Translations under genes and position numbers: made by a program | Origin: Candidatus Kuenenia stuttgartensis | GTDB taxonomy: Bacteria > Planctomycetota > GCA-002687715 > CAIWVZ01 | Direction of reading: 5' to 3' | Length of the DNA stretch: 64,000 nucleotides | Assembly: GCA_945860915.1 (NCBI GenBank) | Contig: CAMARR010000003.1 | Span: forward strand, 124,001-188,000 | Shown: positions 36,459 through 45,347 of the stretch, in pieces | How positions within the stretch are numbered: position 1 is the stretch's first letter | How the letters are laid out: every line of letters begins with the position of its first letter | Notes under the pieces: model-generated | The model's database searches: none | What the model was told of the DNA's origin: nothing | What the model saw: the letters and a program-made list of their open reading frames with translations, nothing else

Positions 36459-37690
36459 TTGGGCATGTCCTTGAATTGTTGTTCCGAGAGTTTCTGTTCT
36501 ACGCCCGTCTGGAGGGCCTGATGGGCCGCCAGCACCACAAGTCCCACTCGATACCCCTCATCGGCACTACAGACCGACGGCTTTGACTCCGTAACGCTGC
36601 GAACAAAATCGGCGAGGGGGTAATAGAGCGGCGGCTCGGGAAGGCCTACACCATCTTTCAGCTTGTTTTGCGCCGCGAGTTTCGTCGCGTCGGCGATCAA
36701 CGTGATGCCCTGCTCATCGTGGAATTGCTCGCGATTGGCGTAAACCTCCCACCCTTGGGTCGGTGCGTCGGCTTCCTTGAACATCCAACCGGCATTCCAA
36801 GCCAACTTGATGGTTGCCATTTCGCCGGTGTAGAGCTCGTAAGCCCCCTCGAACGAATTGGCAATGGTGGCGTCATATGCGAAACGGACGCCATCTGGAA
36901 ACACCATCTCACAGCTCACCGTGTCGTGCACCTTGCGGCCGTCCTGATGAAGACGAATTGAGCCGCTGGCGCGCACAGAAGTCGGATACGCATTCAAGAA
37001 CCAGTGGACAGCGTCAAATTGCGAGACACCCACCTCGCCTAAGAGTCCAAGCGACACATCGGGATTGAGACGCCAATTGACATCCGCCTCCTCTGCGCTG
37101 CTTGGCGCGGGAAATCGCCATGTCATTTTCTTGCGATACTGCGCCCGTACCGTCGCCAGAGTTCGAAGTGTTCCCGATCGGACAAACGTGCGCGCCAGCT
37201 GGTACACGGGATTCGAACGCGCTCCCATCCCCGTTTGAAACACTGCTTTGGACGCGCGCGCTGCGCGTGTAATCGCGACCAAGTCTTCCATCGTGTGCGC
37301 GAGCGGCGCTTCACAATACACGTGTTTCCCGGCGCCGAGAGAATCCACCGCTACCGCGCGGTGCAAATGCGTCGGTGTCGCCACGATGACGGCTTCAACC
37401 GATTTCACCTTGTCCAACATCTCTTTGTGGCTCGCGAAGCCCTCGGCGCCTTGCGCGCGACGCAGGCCGGCGTCGAGGCGACCTTTGCTCGAATCGACTA
37501 GGGCGACGATTCTCACGCCCGCGATCTTGGCGAGCTCGGCGAGAATCGCCCGGCCTTGTCGGCCTACGCCGACGAGCGCCACGTTGAGTGGTGCTTTCGC
37601 CGCATAGGGAAGCAACATTTCGAGCGACGGGTTCAGCGCCAACATGGCAGCCGATGCTCCAAGAAAGTCACGACGCGATGGGGATGTCAT
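36455..37690 (-). CDS. Gfo/Idh/MocA oxidoreductase, Tat-exported
   Basis: 411 residues. A twin-arginine leader (PSRRDFLGASAAMLALN) is followed by the NAD(P)-binding fold (LNVALVGVGRQGRAILAEL), AVIVATPTHLHRAVAVDSLGAGKHVYCEAPLA and a C-terminal alpha/beta domain (GLLGEVGVSQFDAVHWFLN). The usual EKP is replaced by EAP, so the catalytic Lys of the motif is absent. Members oxidise sugars or sugar derivatives; Tat export suggests the cofactor is bound before export and reoxidised outside. It overlaps ApbE upstream by 23 bp and the cytochrome gene downstream by 4 bp (GTGA). Confidence 0.88.
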   Translation of the reverse strand: MTSPSRRDFLGASAAMLALNPSLEMLLPYAAKAPLNVALVGVGRQGRAILAELAKIAGVRIVALVDSSKGRLDAGLRRAQGAEGFASHKEMLDKVKSVEAVIVATPTHLHRAVAVDSLGAGKHVYCEAPLAHTMEDLVAITRAARASKAVFQTGMGARSNPVYQLARTFVRSGTLRTLATVRAQYRKKMTWRFPAPSSAEEADVNWRLNPDVSLGLLGEVGVSQFDAVHWFLNAYPTSVRASGSIRLHQDGRKVHDTVSCEMVFPDGVRFAYDATIANSFEGAYELYTGEMATIKLAWNAGWMFKEADAPTQGWEVYANREQFHDEQGITLIADATKLAAQNKLKDGVGLPEPPLYYPLADFVRSVTESKPSVCSADEGYRVGLVVLAAHQALQTGVEQKLSEQQFKDMPK

Positions 37691-38528
37691 GGGCGAAGAT
37701 CTCCGCCCCTGATCGTGAGGCGTGTTGGTTTGGACTCAAGTCGAAGCGCCCCACGGGATGTGAGTCGCTCATGTGTGCGCAAAGACCGGGGGGAACAACG
37801 AGGCTTTGATTCACAAGGAGAGCCGTAGACCAAATTTCCGCTGTGGCCCCGGATGGCGCGATGATCGCGACACCACGGCTCGTGACGAGCGGTTGCTGGC
37901 TCCGTGGGTCGACGACGTGTGATTCGCCCAAGATGTGCATCTGCGAATCAGCCCGCGACACCGAAAGTGCTTCGTCGCACAGATTCACGGATGCACCGCC
38001 AGGAACCAAAACACGGAATCCGGGCTGGCCGAGTGGATGCCCAATCGCAACCACGCTGCTCGTCCCTCCATGCATCAGCGCGCAATCCACGCCCGACTCC
38101 CGCAGGACCCTCGCGGCGCGATCTAGGGCGAACCCCTTGGCGATGGCCCCGAAATCGAGTCGCACGTTAGGTCGTCGAAACGCAACGGTGCGCACGTCGA
38201 CATTAATCAAAACGTCGGCCATGGAGGTTCCTAGGCCGGAACCCGCCGTGACATCGAAAGCGCCGGAGGTCGCGCTCCAACCCGATTCACAGGCCATGAT
38301 GAGCTCAAGAAACTCGAGTGATACGGGAACGGCGCCACGAGGCGCGAGGCGCACGACCCGAGACACCTCGCTATCGGTTCGAAAGCGATTCCACGCGGCA
38401 TCGCACGACTCGATTTCCGACAGTGCCAACTCCCCCGCCGCTCGAAGTTTGACGGGGTCATCACCTGCGAGCACGATCTCAAAGCGTGTTGCCATAGCGG
38501 CAACCGCAAGTCGGACCAATTCGGTCAC
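37668..38528 (-). CDS. apbE: ApbE-like FAD:protein FMN transferase
   Basis: 286 residues from GTG 38528, overlapping the upstream GMO stop (GTGA). Marks are MATRFEIVLAG, the conserved RLDFGAIAKGFALDRAARVL (normally DLGGIAKGYAVD; the second Gly is Ala here), MHGGTSSVVAIG, and HVVDPRSQQPL (normally H-I-DP-TG). ApbE flavinylates Thr/Ser of extracytoplasmic proteins using FAD as donor. No signal peptide or lipobox is seen, unlike the second copy at 49458, so it would work in the cytoplasm unless the start is misjudged. It lies inside a coupled run between two GMO oxidoreductases. Confidence 0.85.
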   Translation of the reverse strand: MTELVRLAVAAMATRFEIVLAGDDPVKLRAAGELALSEIESCDAAWNRFRTDSEVSRVVRLAPRGAVPVSLEFLELIMACESGWSATSGAFDVTAGSGLGTSMADVLINVDVRTVAFRRPNVRLDFGAIAKGFALDRAARVLRESGVDCALMHGGTSSVVAIGHPLGQPGFRVLVPGGASVNLCDEALSVSRADSQMHILGESHVVDPRSQQPLVTSRGVAIIAPSGATAEIWSTALLVNQSLVVPPGLCAHMSDSHPVGRFDLSPNQHASRSGAEIFAHDIPIAS

Positions 38529-39838
38529 GCCTGCGCGGCCTTCCGCGTCTTAGGATCGAAGGTCCAAGCGCTGCCGCCCCAAATGGAACGTGTCGCGAGG
38601 TCGACGATAACCATGATCTTCGACGCGAGTTCAACCTGACTCTGGTTGGGCTTGCGTGTCCGAACGCATCGCAACCAGTCGAGGCGCAATTCGTCCTGCT
38701 CGCTTATCCCCTCGCACTGGATCGTCTTCTCTTCGATGTCGTCGGAGAATACCCGCTCTGGGCGAAGGACGCAGTTGTTGCCACCGAGGAAGATGTTCGC
38801 TTGGTGACCCCGAATCATGACTTCCAAGCCTGATTCGTTGCAAACCGACCCCATCACGATCATGGTGTGCCCGCCTTCGAATTCAACGGTCAACATCACC
38901 TGGTCCTGATTCTCCATCTTCAGATCGCTGTAGCGACCACCCGACGCGGAAACACGAACCGGCCAGCCCATTTTTGCGGCCCAAACGAGGGGCGTCATCT
39001 GATGGACCAAGAGATCGCCGATGATGCCTGTCGACCAACGGCGATACCGGCGCCAACGATGGAAGATCTCGGTGTCGAAGTCGGCTTTGCCATTCGGCCC
39101 GCACCACATGTCCCAATCGAGCATTTCTCCTGGTGCGATCTTGGGATCAATGTCGTAGAGCCACTCGCCCGCCTTCGAGTTGCGGCAATAGCTTGTCTGC
39201 AACATGGTGATGTGCCCGAGCACACCCGATTCCACGAGCTTTCGGGCCTCGCGATATCGCGGGAGCATCATGTACTGTGTCCCGACCTGAACGAGTCGGT
39301 CTGACTTGGCAACGGCATCCGAAATGCGAAACGCGTCTTCCATCTTGAGCGTCATGGGCTTTTCGACATACACGTCTTTGCCCGCACCCAAACCATCGAT
39401 CACGTTCTGCGCGTGCCAGTGCTCAGGCGTTGCCATGAGCACTGCATGAACATCTTCATTCTTGAGGAGTTCGCGATAGTCACGGTAGCCGCGGACCGTG
39501 TTGCCTTGAGTTTTTGACGCGCGCGCGACCCAATTGTCGAGGCGAGGTTTCGCAACGTCCGACATCGCGGTAATGACGACCTTCTCCTTGCCCTTCTTGT
39601 TGAAGTTCATGAAGGCCTCGACGTGGCCGCCACCCATGCCGCCGACTCCCACAACTGCCAATCGAATCGGCTCGTCGGGCTTGAGCGGTACAGGCGAACG
39701 GATGACGGCTGGTTCGGAAGTCGTTCCGGACCCATGCGCGCAACCAGCGAGCGAGACCGCGGCTAGGCCAGCAGTCGTCAAAAGAAAGTCGCGGCGAGAG
39801 GATGAAGTGGGCTGCGCGTCACGCGGAGAATGGGTCAT
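38525..39838 (-). CDS. Gfo/Idh/MocA oxidoreductase, Tat signal and lipobox
   Basis: 437 residues. The leader has both a twin-arginine motif (SSRRDFLLTTAGLAAVSL) and a lipobox (SLAGC), so it is probably a Tat-exported lipoprotein. NAD(P)-fold IRLAVVGVGGMGGGHVEAFMNF, VLMATPEHWHAQNVIDGLGAGKDVYVEKPMTLKMEDA with the catalytic-motif EKP, and GIIGDLLVHQMTPLVWA in the C-terminal domain. It heads the coupled run GMO-ApbE-GMO-cytochrome; a terminator-like hairpin separates it from the upstream MFS gene. The sugar substrate is unknown. Confidence 0.9.
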   Translation of the reverse strand: MTHSPRDAQPTSSSRRDFLLTTAGLAAVSLAGCAHGSGTTSEPAVIRSPVPLKPDEPIRLAVVGVGGMGGGHVEAFMNFNKKGKEKVVITAMSDVAKPRLDNWVARASKTQGNTVRGYRDYRELLKNEDVHAVLMATPEHWHAQNVIDGLGAGKDVYVEKPMTLKMEDAFRISDAVAKSDRLVQVGTQYMMLPRYREARKLVESGVLGHITMLQTSYCRNSKAGEWLYDIDPKIAPGEMLDWDMWCGPNGKADFDTEIFHRWRRYRRWSTGIIGDLLVHQMTPLVWAAKMGWPVRVSASGGRYSDLKMENQDQVMLTVEFEGGHTMIVMGSVCNESGLEVMIRGHQANIFLGGNNCVLRPERVFSDDIEEKTIQCEGISEQDELRLDWLRCVRTRKPNQSQVELASKIMVIVDLATRSIWGGSAWTFDPKTRKAAQA

Positions 39839-39848
39839 GAGTAGCTCC

Positions 39849-39898
39849 GAAAACGACCAACGCCTCGTCGGGAGATCATCTCCGGACGAAGGCGTTGG
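39849..39898 (-). terminator. Strong intrinsic terminator after the nucleoside-symporter-like gene
   Basis: On the minus strand CCAACGCCTTCGTCCGGAGA pairs with TCTCCCGACGAGGCGTTGG (one bulge, 3-nt loop), followed by TCGTTTTC. It lies between the MFS stop at 39948 and the GMO start at 39838 and separates two transcripts. Confidence 0.8.
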
Positions 39899-39947
39899 AT
39901 TCTAGAGGATCGGGTGGCTTCGGTCGACCCCTTCCAGCGTGAATTAC

Positions 39948-41255
39948 CTAACTCGTTCTCCTCCCACTCGGATACGCCACAAGCAACGCCACGAAACAGG
40001 CGAGCGCCATCCACATCGGGACACTAAAGAGCTTCGCGTGGTCCATCGACCCAGATGCCGAGGCCCACTTCGCCACCACTCCCGTCGCAAACCAGGAACC
40101 CACGATGATGCCGATTCCGACGATCACGAGGTTGAACAGATTCTGCGCTGTTGCGCGCACGGTCGCTGAGGTGTGTTCATCAACCACCATGAACGCAACG
40201 AAAATGAAACAGCCAAAACAGAGCCCGTGAAGCGCGACGCCAAGCAAAACAGGGACGAGCGTCGGAAAATATGCAAAAAGCGCCATGCGCGTTGCATACG
40301 CAAGTAGTCCAATCCCAAGGAGCTGCTTGCGCGTCAGCGACTTAGCCAGCGCCGGAATCAAACCGAGCACAACGATCTCGGTCATTTGACCGATGGTCAT
40401 GAGACCTCCGCCACCGACTCCGAGAATCTGATTGACATTGTTTGCGAAAGCATTGGCCGTTTCGCTTCCGGCATTGTTTTGGATCCCCGACACGAAGTCG
40501 CTCGTGAACACGAAATAGAACTGGTGGATCATGCTCACCGGCACGGCGATCAGGAACAGGGTAATCAAGGGCTGAACCCGGATCTCGGCAAGCGCCTTAT
40601 CCATCGGCGAGGAGGCCACTGCCTTCCCTGCTGGCGGAGTATGGGGCAGAGTCAAGCAGTAGATCGCCATCGCGACGCCCAGTGCAGCCGAGATGTTAAA
40701 GGCGACTGCTCGTCCTGCATTCTGGGCTGCCGCGAGTGCTTCCGGGCTGACTCCGGTCGGAGTGTGGGAGCGCAACAGAATCTGTCCAACCATGATGCCG
40801 GCAGCGATCCAACCGATGGTTCCCCACAGACGAACGGGGCCAAAATCGCGATCGCGGTTCTCTAGATTCGCGAGGGCGAGTGAATTCGTAAGTGCCAATG
40901 TCGGCGCGTACACCAGTCCATAGATCGCGCTGAGCACGAAGAACGAACGAAAGTCCTCGGTTTGGCCTAGTTTCCACACGAGGCCTGCGCCCAGCAGATG
41001 GCTTATCGCAAGCAGCCGCTCTGTGGAAAATGACTTGTCGGCTAGACGACCAGCGATGGCTGGGCCGAGAATCGCACCTACCGCGCCGGCCGCAAGGCAA
41101 TAGCCTGTCTGCTCAAGCGTGAAGTGGCGATGCCCGAGAAGAAATGGGTAGAGGATCGGCAGCCACGCCCCCCAAATGGCGTACTGAAAAAACATCATGA
41201 GGGAAAGGCGCGGCTTGATTGCCGGCGGCGGACACATTGAATCTGATTCCATCAT
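39948..41255 (-). CDS. MFS transporter, nucleoside:H+ symporter (NupG) family
   Basis: 435 residues, about 12 membrane helices. The start (RLSLMMFFQYAIWGAWLPILYPFLL), ILGPAIAGRLADKSFSTERLLAISH and QFYFVFTSDFV resemble the NupG/XapB nucleoside:H+ symporter family. In this group the planctomycete members are often found with sugar-metabolic genes, so the cargo could be a glycoside or sugar rather than a nucleoside. It is the last gene of the six-gene minus-strand run 46681-39948, 12 bp after the TIM-barrel gene. The run ends at the terminator 39849-39898. Confidence 0.85.
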   Translation of the reverse strand: MMESDSMCPPPAIKPRLSLMMFFQYAIWGAWLPILYPFLLGHRHFTLEQTGYCLAAGAVGAILGPAIAGRLADKSFSTERLLAISHLLGAGLVWKLGQTEDFRSFFVLSAIYGLVYAPTLALTNSLALANLENRDRDFGPVRLWGTIGWIAAGIMVGQILLRSHTPTGVSPEALAAAQNAGRAVAFNISAALGVAMAIYCLTLPHTPPAGKAVASSPMDKALAEIRVQPLITLFLIAVPVSMIHQFYFVFTSDFVSGIQNNAGSETANAFANNVNQILGVGGGGLMTIGQMTEIVVLGLIPALAKSLTRKQLLGIGLLAYATRMALFAYFPTLVPVLLGVALHGLCFGCFIFVAFMVVDEHTSATVRATAQNLFNLVIVGIGIIVGSWFATGVVAKWASASGSMDHAKLFSVPMWMALACFVALLVAYPSGRRTS

Positions 41256-41267
41256 TGTCGTATTTCG

Positions 41268-42320
41268 TCAGTGTTGACCATCGGAGAATGCCGCGTCAAA
41301 GGCCCTCGCCGAAGTCGGGTAGTCGAGGCGACGAACGAACGCACACGCCTCCTTGGCGCCCGCATCGCGATCCATCATGGGGTCCTCCCATTCGACGCTG
41401 AGCGGGCCCTGATACCGAATGTGGTTGAGTTCCCTCAGAATGGACTCGAAGTCAAGCCGTCCGCGGCCCGGTGAACGGAAGTCCCAGAAACGGCCCCGGG
41501 CGCCGAAATCCTGATGTCCTCCGAAAACCCCGCCTTCCGACGGCGCGCTCGACCACCACGAGTCCTTTACGTGGCAATGGCGAATGCGTGATCCGAATTC
41601 ACGAATGATGCCGATGTAATCCACGCCCTGATAGCCGAAGTGCGAAGGGTCGAAGTTGAAGCCAAAGCGTGGGTGATTGCCGACGGCCTCGAGAGTTCGC
41701 CGAGTCGATGGGATGTCGAATGCGATTTCTGTTGGATGGATTTCGAGGGCCCACTCGATGTTCTCGCGATCAAACACCGTGAGTATGTCCTTCCAAGTTT
41801 CGCCTACTTGGCGGAATCCGTCGTCGATTTGCCCTGGGACACACGGAGGAAAGGCGTAGAGGAGGTGCCAAATAGGGCTCCCCGTGAAACCATTCACCGC
41901 GACGTATCCCATCTGCCGGTGTCGCTCTTTCACCGCTGAGGGCGCCGCGTCGAAGAACTTTCGAGCCGCTCGAGCGGTGTCCTTCATCTCGGAAATGGCG
42001 CGGCGCCGAACACCCATGGGTTCGCCGTCGCCCCATACGTGAGGTGGCAGAATCTGCTTATGGCGCACGTCGATGTTGTCACACGTGGCCTGGCCGGTGA
42101 GGTGATTGGAAATGGCAAAGCACAACAGACCGTGCTTTTGAAGTAGCGCCCAGAGTCGTTTCGCATAGTCGGCGTCCTTCAGGCACGCCTGAACGTCGAA
42201 GTGGTCGCCCCAACAAGCGAGCTCCACTCCGTCATATCCAAACGCTTTGACTTTCGCCAAGAGCGTATCAAGCGGAAGGTCGGCCCACTGACCGGTGAAC
42301 ATCGTGACAGGACGCATCAT
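41268..42320 (-). CDS. TIM-barrel sugar phosphate isomerase/epimerase family protein
   Basis: 350 residues from ATG 42320 (GGAG 6 bp upstream); the track's TTG 42338 is unlikely. Xylose-isomerase-like fold (AP endonuclease 2 family). Metal-site residues appear in order: [13 protein letters not shown] (Glu), [12 protein letters not shown] (Asp, His), HCHVKDSWW (His), and [12 protein letters not shown] (Glu). N-terminal [23 protein letters not shown] fits the family. Members isomerise, epimerise or eliminate across sugars using a divalent metal. It lies 21 bp after a GMO gene and 12 bp before the MFS gene. Confidence 0.9.
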   Translation of the reverse strand: MMRPVTMFTGQWADLPLDTLLAKVKAFGYDGVELACWGDHFDVQACLKDADYAKRLWALLQKHGLLCFAISNHLTGQATCDNIDVRHKQILPPHVWGDGEPMGVRRRAISEMKDTARAARKFFDAAPSAVKERHRQMGYVAVNGFTGSPIWHLLYAFPPCVPGQIDDGFRQVGETWKDILTVFDRENIEWALEIHPTEIAFDIPSTRRTLEAVGNHPRFGFNFDPSHFGYQGVDYIGIIREFGSRIRHCHVKDSWWSSAPSEGGVFGGHQDFGARGRFWDFRSPGRGRLDFESILRELNHIRYQGPLSVEWEDPMMDRDAGAKEACAFVRRLDYPTSARAFDAAFSDGQH

Positions 42321-42341
42321 GAGATCTCCATAGGCCAAGCG

Positions 42342-43496
42342 TCAGAGGACATCGCTGAGCGAAATAGCGCAACGGTGCTTCGCCGAGAGAAGCGCGGCTT
42401 CAAGAACGCGACAGGTTTCGTACGCGTCTGCGAAATCAGGCAATGGAAGCTCCGGCTTCTCACCCGATAGAACACGGAGGACATCCGCAGCCATGTTGGT
42501 GAATCCGTGCTCGTAACCCGTGATATGGCCATCGGGCCACCAGTTGGCGGCGTAGGGGTGATTTCCCGCCGATGTCGCCATGATCTTCCGCCACCCCCGC
42601 AAGCGTGGACTGTCCGACGCATCGCACCACTCCAACACGTTCATGTCTTCGAGTGACCAGCGCAACGACCCGGCCTCGCCATTAATCTCAATGGTGTTGT
42701 CGTTGAGGTGCCCCTCGGCCAAGCGTGTGGCTTCGAATGAAGCCGTGGCACCTCCTGCGAAGGTCGCAAGAAAGAGCGCGGCATCATCAACGTCGCACTT
42801 TTCCTTACCCTTTCCGGTCGCCGATCGACGCGACAGGATGAACGTGGGGGTGACGGCTCCATGCACATCAACGATGGGCTCACCCATCAGAAATCGCGTG
42901 AGATCGACCAAATGGGCGTTGAGATCTCCGTGCGCGCCGGAACCAGCCTTAGACGCGTCATACCTCCACGACATGGGGGTTGATGCCGCTCCCCAAGACT
43001 GAAGATAGCGGGCTCGCACATGAAAGATCCGGCCGAGTTTGCCTTCGCGAAGCAGATGCCAGGCAAGGCCGATGGCAGGCGCGCGTCGGTAGTTGTGCCA
43101 GACGAAGGTCTTCACTCGCTTGCCGGCCGTTTCGGCCGCGTCACGCATCACGCGTGCTTCGGCAAGCGTGCGCGCCAGAGGCTTTTCGCACGCGACATGC
43201 TTGCCAGCGGCGAGCATCGTCAACGCCTGTTCAGCATGCATGTTGTTGGGCGTTCCGATGTCGACCAAATGCACCGCAGGGTTCTTCGCCAGACTCTGCC
43301 AGCGAGTCGTTGACTTTTCCCAACCGAATCGTTTCGCAAACGCGGCCAGCTCCGTCGCATCTCGCGCGCTTACAACCGCGAGCCGGGTCCCAACCTTCAG
43401 ATCAAAGAACTTGGGCGCCTGAGACCACGCATTGGAATGGGCTCGCCCCATGAATTTCTGACCAATGAGGCCGATCCCGATGGATGTTGGGGGCAT
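42342..43496 (-). CDS. Gfo/Idh/MocA oxidoreductase, cytoplasmic
   Basis: 384 residues without an export signal. Marks are TSIGIGLIGQKFMGRAHSNAW, VDIGTPNNMHAEQALTMLAAGKHVACEKPLARTLAEA (motif EKP), and GSGAHGDLNAHLVDLTRFLMG in the C-terminal domain. In sugar-metabolic clusters such enzymes oxidise a sugar hydroxyl to a ketone with NAD(P)+. Close spacing (13 bp after the next GMO gene, 21 bp before the TIM barrel) places it in the six-gene run. Confidence 0.92.
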   Translation of the reverse strand: MPPTSIGIGLIGQKFMGRAHSNAWSQAPKFFDLKVGTRLAVVSARDATELAAFAKRFGWEKSTTRWQSLAKNPAVHLVDIGTPNNMHAEQALTMLAAGKHVACEKPLARTLAEARVMRDAAETAGKRVKTFVWHNYRRAPAIGLAWHLLREGKLGRIFHVRARYLQSWGAASTPMSWRYDASKAGSGAHGDLNAHLVDLTRFLMGEPIVDVHGAVTPTFILSRRSATGKGKEKCDVDDAALFLATFAGGATASFEATRLAEGHLNDNTIEINGEAGSLRWSLEDMNVLEWCDASDSPRLRGWRKIMATSAGNHPYAANWWPDGHITGYEHGFTNMAADVLRVLSGEKPELPLPDFADAYETCRVLEAALLSAKHRCAISLSDVL

Positions 43497-43509
43497 GATG
43501 GCCGAGATT

Positions 43510-44529
43510 CTACAGGTTTACGGCTGTTCCGGTTTTCAGGCTCTCGTACTCCGCGTCAAGAAGCCTCGCGGTTCCCCAAGAATCCTCCATATTGATCGAG
43601 GCGCGGTGTCCGCCGGCAGCCACAACCTCCACCGCATGACGCACTTCCCCGTCGTAGCCCTTCCCAAGTGGAATCTCGACTGGTTCGGACCTACCTTGCG
43701 CGCAGAGCAGCAACTCCGGGGTCCGTCCGAATTCAAAGTCCGCCGTCGCATGCTCCATCACGACGACGAATCGCATGCGGAACGCGAATCCGCTGGTGTG
43801 GTTCCATCCACCCTCTGCGACGACATGCTTCGGCCCCGATGCCCCGTATCGGTAGAGCGTCGTGACGTGATCGAGATCGCCCGTCGAGACGACCGATGTC
43901 GGATCGCCGAGCAGTGCGCGCACAAAATCGGCGTCATGAATGTGAAGATCGAAGAGCGCACCCCCGCTGAGGGCGTGATTGGAGTAGAAGGCCTGCGACC
44001 ATGCGGGAGGGCTAGCAAGGCGCGAGAACGTAGCGCTGACCACACGTCCGTAGCGTGACTGCTGCACGGCCTCTAGCAACCAAGTCCAGGCGGGCCAGAA
44101 TCTCATGCACATCGCGGGCATGCACAGCCGCCGTGCGGCCGCGGCCGCCGTGACAAGCGGCGCCACTGAGGCCGCCGTAAGTCCAATCGGCTTCTCCACG
44201 AGCACATGCTTGCCTTGTCGCAGAGCCTCCATCGCGAGCGCGACGTGCGTATCCGTGCGCGTGCAGATACTCACGAGGTCAACATCCGTGCGGCGCAACA
44301 AATCGCTTGAGTTATCCGTCGCGAATACCGTGTTGGGATCGAAGATCTGCTCGCGCGCGCCGGTATCAATGTTACCGGAAGCACTCACGCGTCCCGCGAG
44401 GCGTTCCGGACTGCGATCGCAAACGGCTGTAATGACGCAGGGAGAACCGGTCGCTCGGGCGGCTTCGTAGGCGAGAAGATGTGTGCGACCCATCGCGCCA
44501 AGCCCAATGATTCCGACTCTAACGGTCAC
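43510..44529 (-). CDS. Gfo/Idh/MocA oxidoreductase, inositol-dehydrogenase-like
   Basis: 339 residues. Marks are VRVGIIGLGAMGRTHLLAYEAA, VSICTRTDTHVALAMEALRQGKHVLVEKPIGLTAA (motif EKP) and GGALFDLHIHDADFVRALLG with the conserved catalytic His region of the MocA fold. No export signal, so cytoplasmic. Its stop is 13 bp before the previous gene and its start overlaps the TIM-barrel stop (ATGA), so translation is coupled to the isomerase. The exact substrate cannot be told. Confidence 0.9.
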   Translation of the reverse strand: MTVRVGIIGLGAMGRTHLLAYEAARATGSPCVITAVCDRSPERLAGRVSASGNIDTGAREQIFDPNTVFATDNSSDLLRRTDVDLVSICTRTDTHVALAMEALRQGKHVLVEKPIGLTAASVAPLVTAAAAARRLCMPAMCMRFWPAWTWLLEAVQQSRYGRVVSATFSRLASPPAWSQAFYSNHALSGGALFDLHIHDADFVRALLGDPTSVVSTGDLDHVTTLYRYGASGPKHVVAEGGWNHTSGFAFRMRFVVVMEHATADFEFGRTPELLLCAQGRSEPVEIPLGKGYDGEVRHAVEVVAAGGHRASINMEDSWGTARLLDAEYESLKTGTAVNL

Positions 44530-45347
44530 GCAAGCACCTTTCGTCGAGAGATCACGACTCCGGCAGCGCGTCGCACGTCGTCAACACGGGAAGCGCCTGC
44601 TTCGCGCTCAATCACACAGTCGATGGACAGACCGTCAATCAGGTCAAAAAACGAAGTCCAATCAACCTGTCCGTCACCCACGGGGACTTCACTCCCCCAT
44701 GCGCCCTCGGTGTCGCTTGGAAGAGCATCTTTGATGTGGACCTGCATGACATGCCGACGAAGTAATGCGAGCGAAGGAATCGGATTCCCCATGCCATAAA
44801 GGATGAGATTCGCGGGATCGAAGTTGACTCCAATTCCTGTTCCTTCAAGACAACTCATCAGCAGCATGAGGGTAGGCGCATGCTCCTGTCCGGTCTCGAG
44901 CCCGAGCCGGACACCCTCGTCGCCAAAGACATCGGCAAGCTGTCGCAATCGGTCCACCAAAGTTGAATCACCAAGACGCGCGTCGTGTTCCGGCACGAAG
45001 CCCGCGTGAAAGGTCACCAAGGGCAACTTGAGCGCGGCGGCGATTCGCGCCACGTCACGGGCGGCAGCCAGATTTGCGCCCCAGGTTTCGTCGGGGACGA
45101 TGCCTCCCGTTTCGCGGATCGACGCGAGTGTTGAATAGTCTTCCCGAGCAGGCGCCCACATCCCGGACACGATTGAAACGCCTTTGGCATCAAGGGAGCG
45201 CACCGTTTCTCCGAGCCCCCAGCTTCCGTCCCTGATTGGATCGAGTGCCAGCTGGACGTACTTCAGTCCACATTCCACGACTTTCGACGCCAAGTCACTA
45301 GGCGAGTCGGGCTGGAGTGACCACGAGCACACACCGAGTCGGGACAT
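44526..45347 (-). CDS. TIM-barrel sugar phosphate isomerase/epimerase family protein
   Basis: 273 residues. Metal-binding residues appear in order: LGLETGQEH (Glu), GVNFDPANLILYG (Asp), QVHIKDALP (His), DGQVDWTSFF, and CVIEREAG (Glu). N-terminal LGVCSWSLQPDSPSDLASKVVECGLKYVQLAL is typical of the xylose-isomerase-like fold. Overlaps both neighbours: TGATG with the DUF1080 gene upstream and ATGA with the GMO gene downstream. Probable role is isomerisation or elimination on the keto-sugar made by the GMO enzymes (inference). Confidence 0.9.
   Translation of the reverse strand: MSRLGVCSWSLQPDSPSDLASKVVECGLKYVQLALDPIRDGSWGLGETVRSLDAKGVSIVSGMWAPAREDYSTLASIRETGGIVPDETWGANLAAARDVARIAAALKLPLVTFHAGFVPEHDARLGDSTLVDRLRQLADVFGDEGVRLGLETGQEHAPTLMLLMSCLEGTGIGVNFDPANLILYGMGNPIPSLALLRRHVMQVHIKDALPSDTEGAWGSEVPVGDGQVDWTSFFDLIDGLSIDCVIEREAGASRVDDVRRAAGVVISRRKVLA

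Noticed and set aside
41677-41859. Small plus-strand ORFs inside the 36-55 kb metabolic region
   Set aside because: All are antisense or alternative-frame shadows of genes with strong family motifs.
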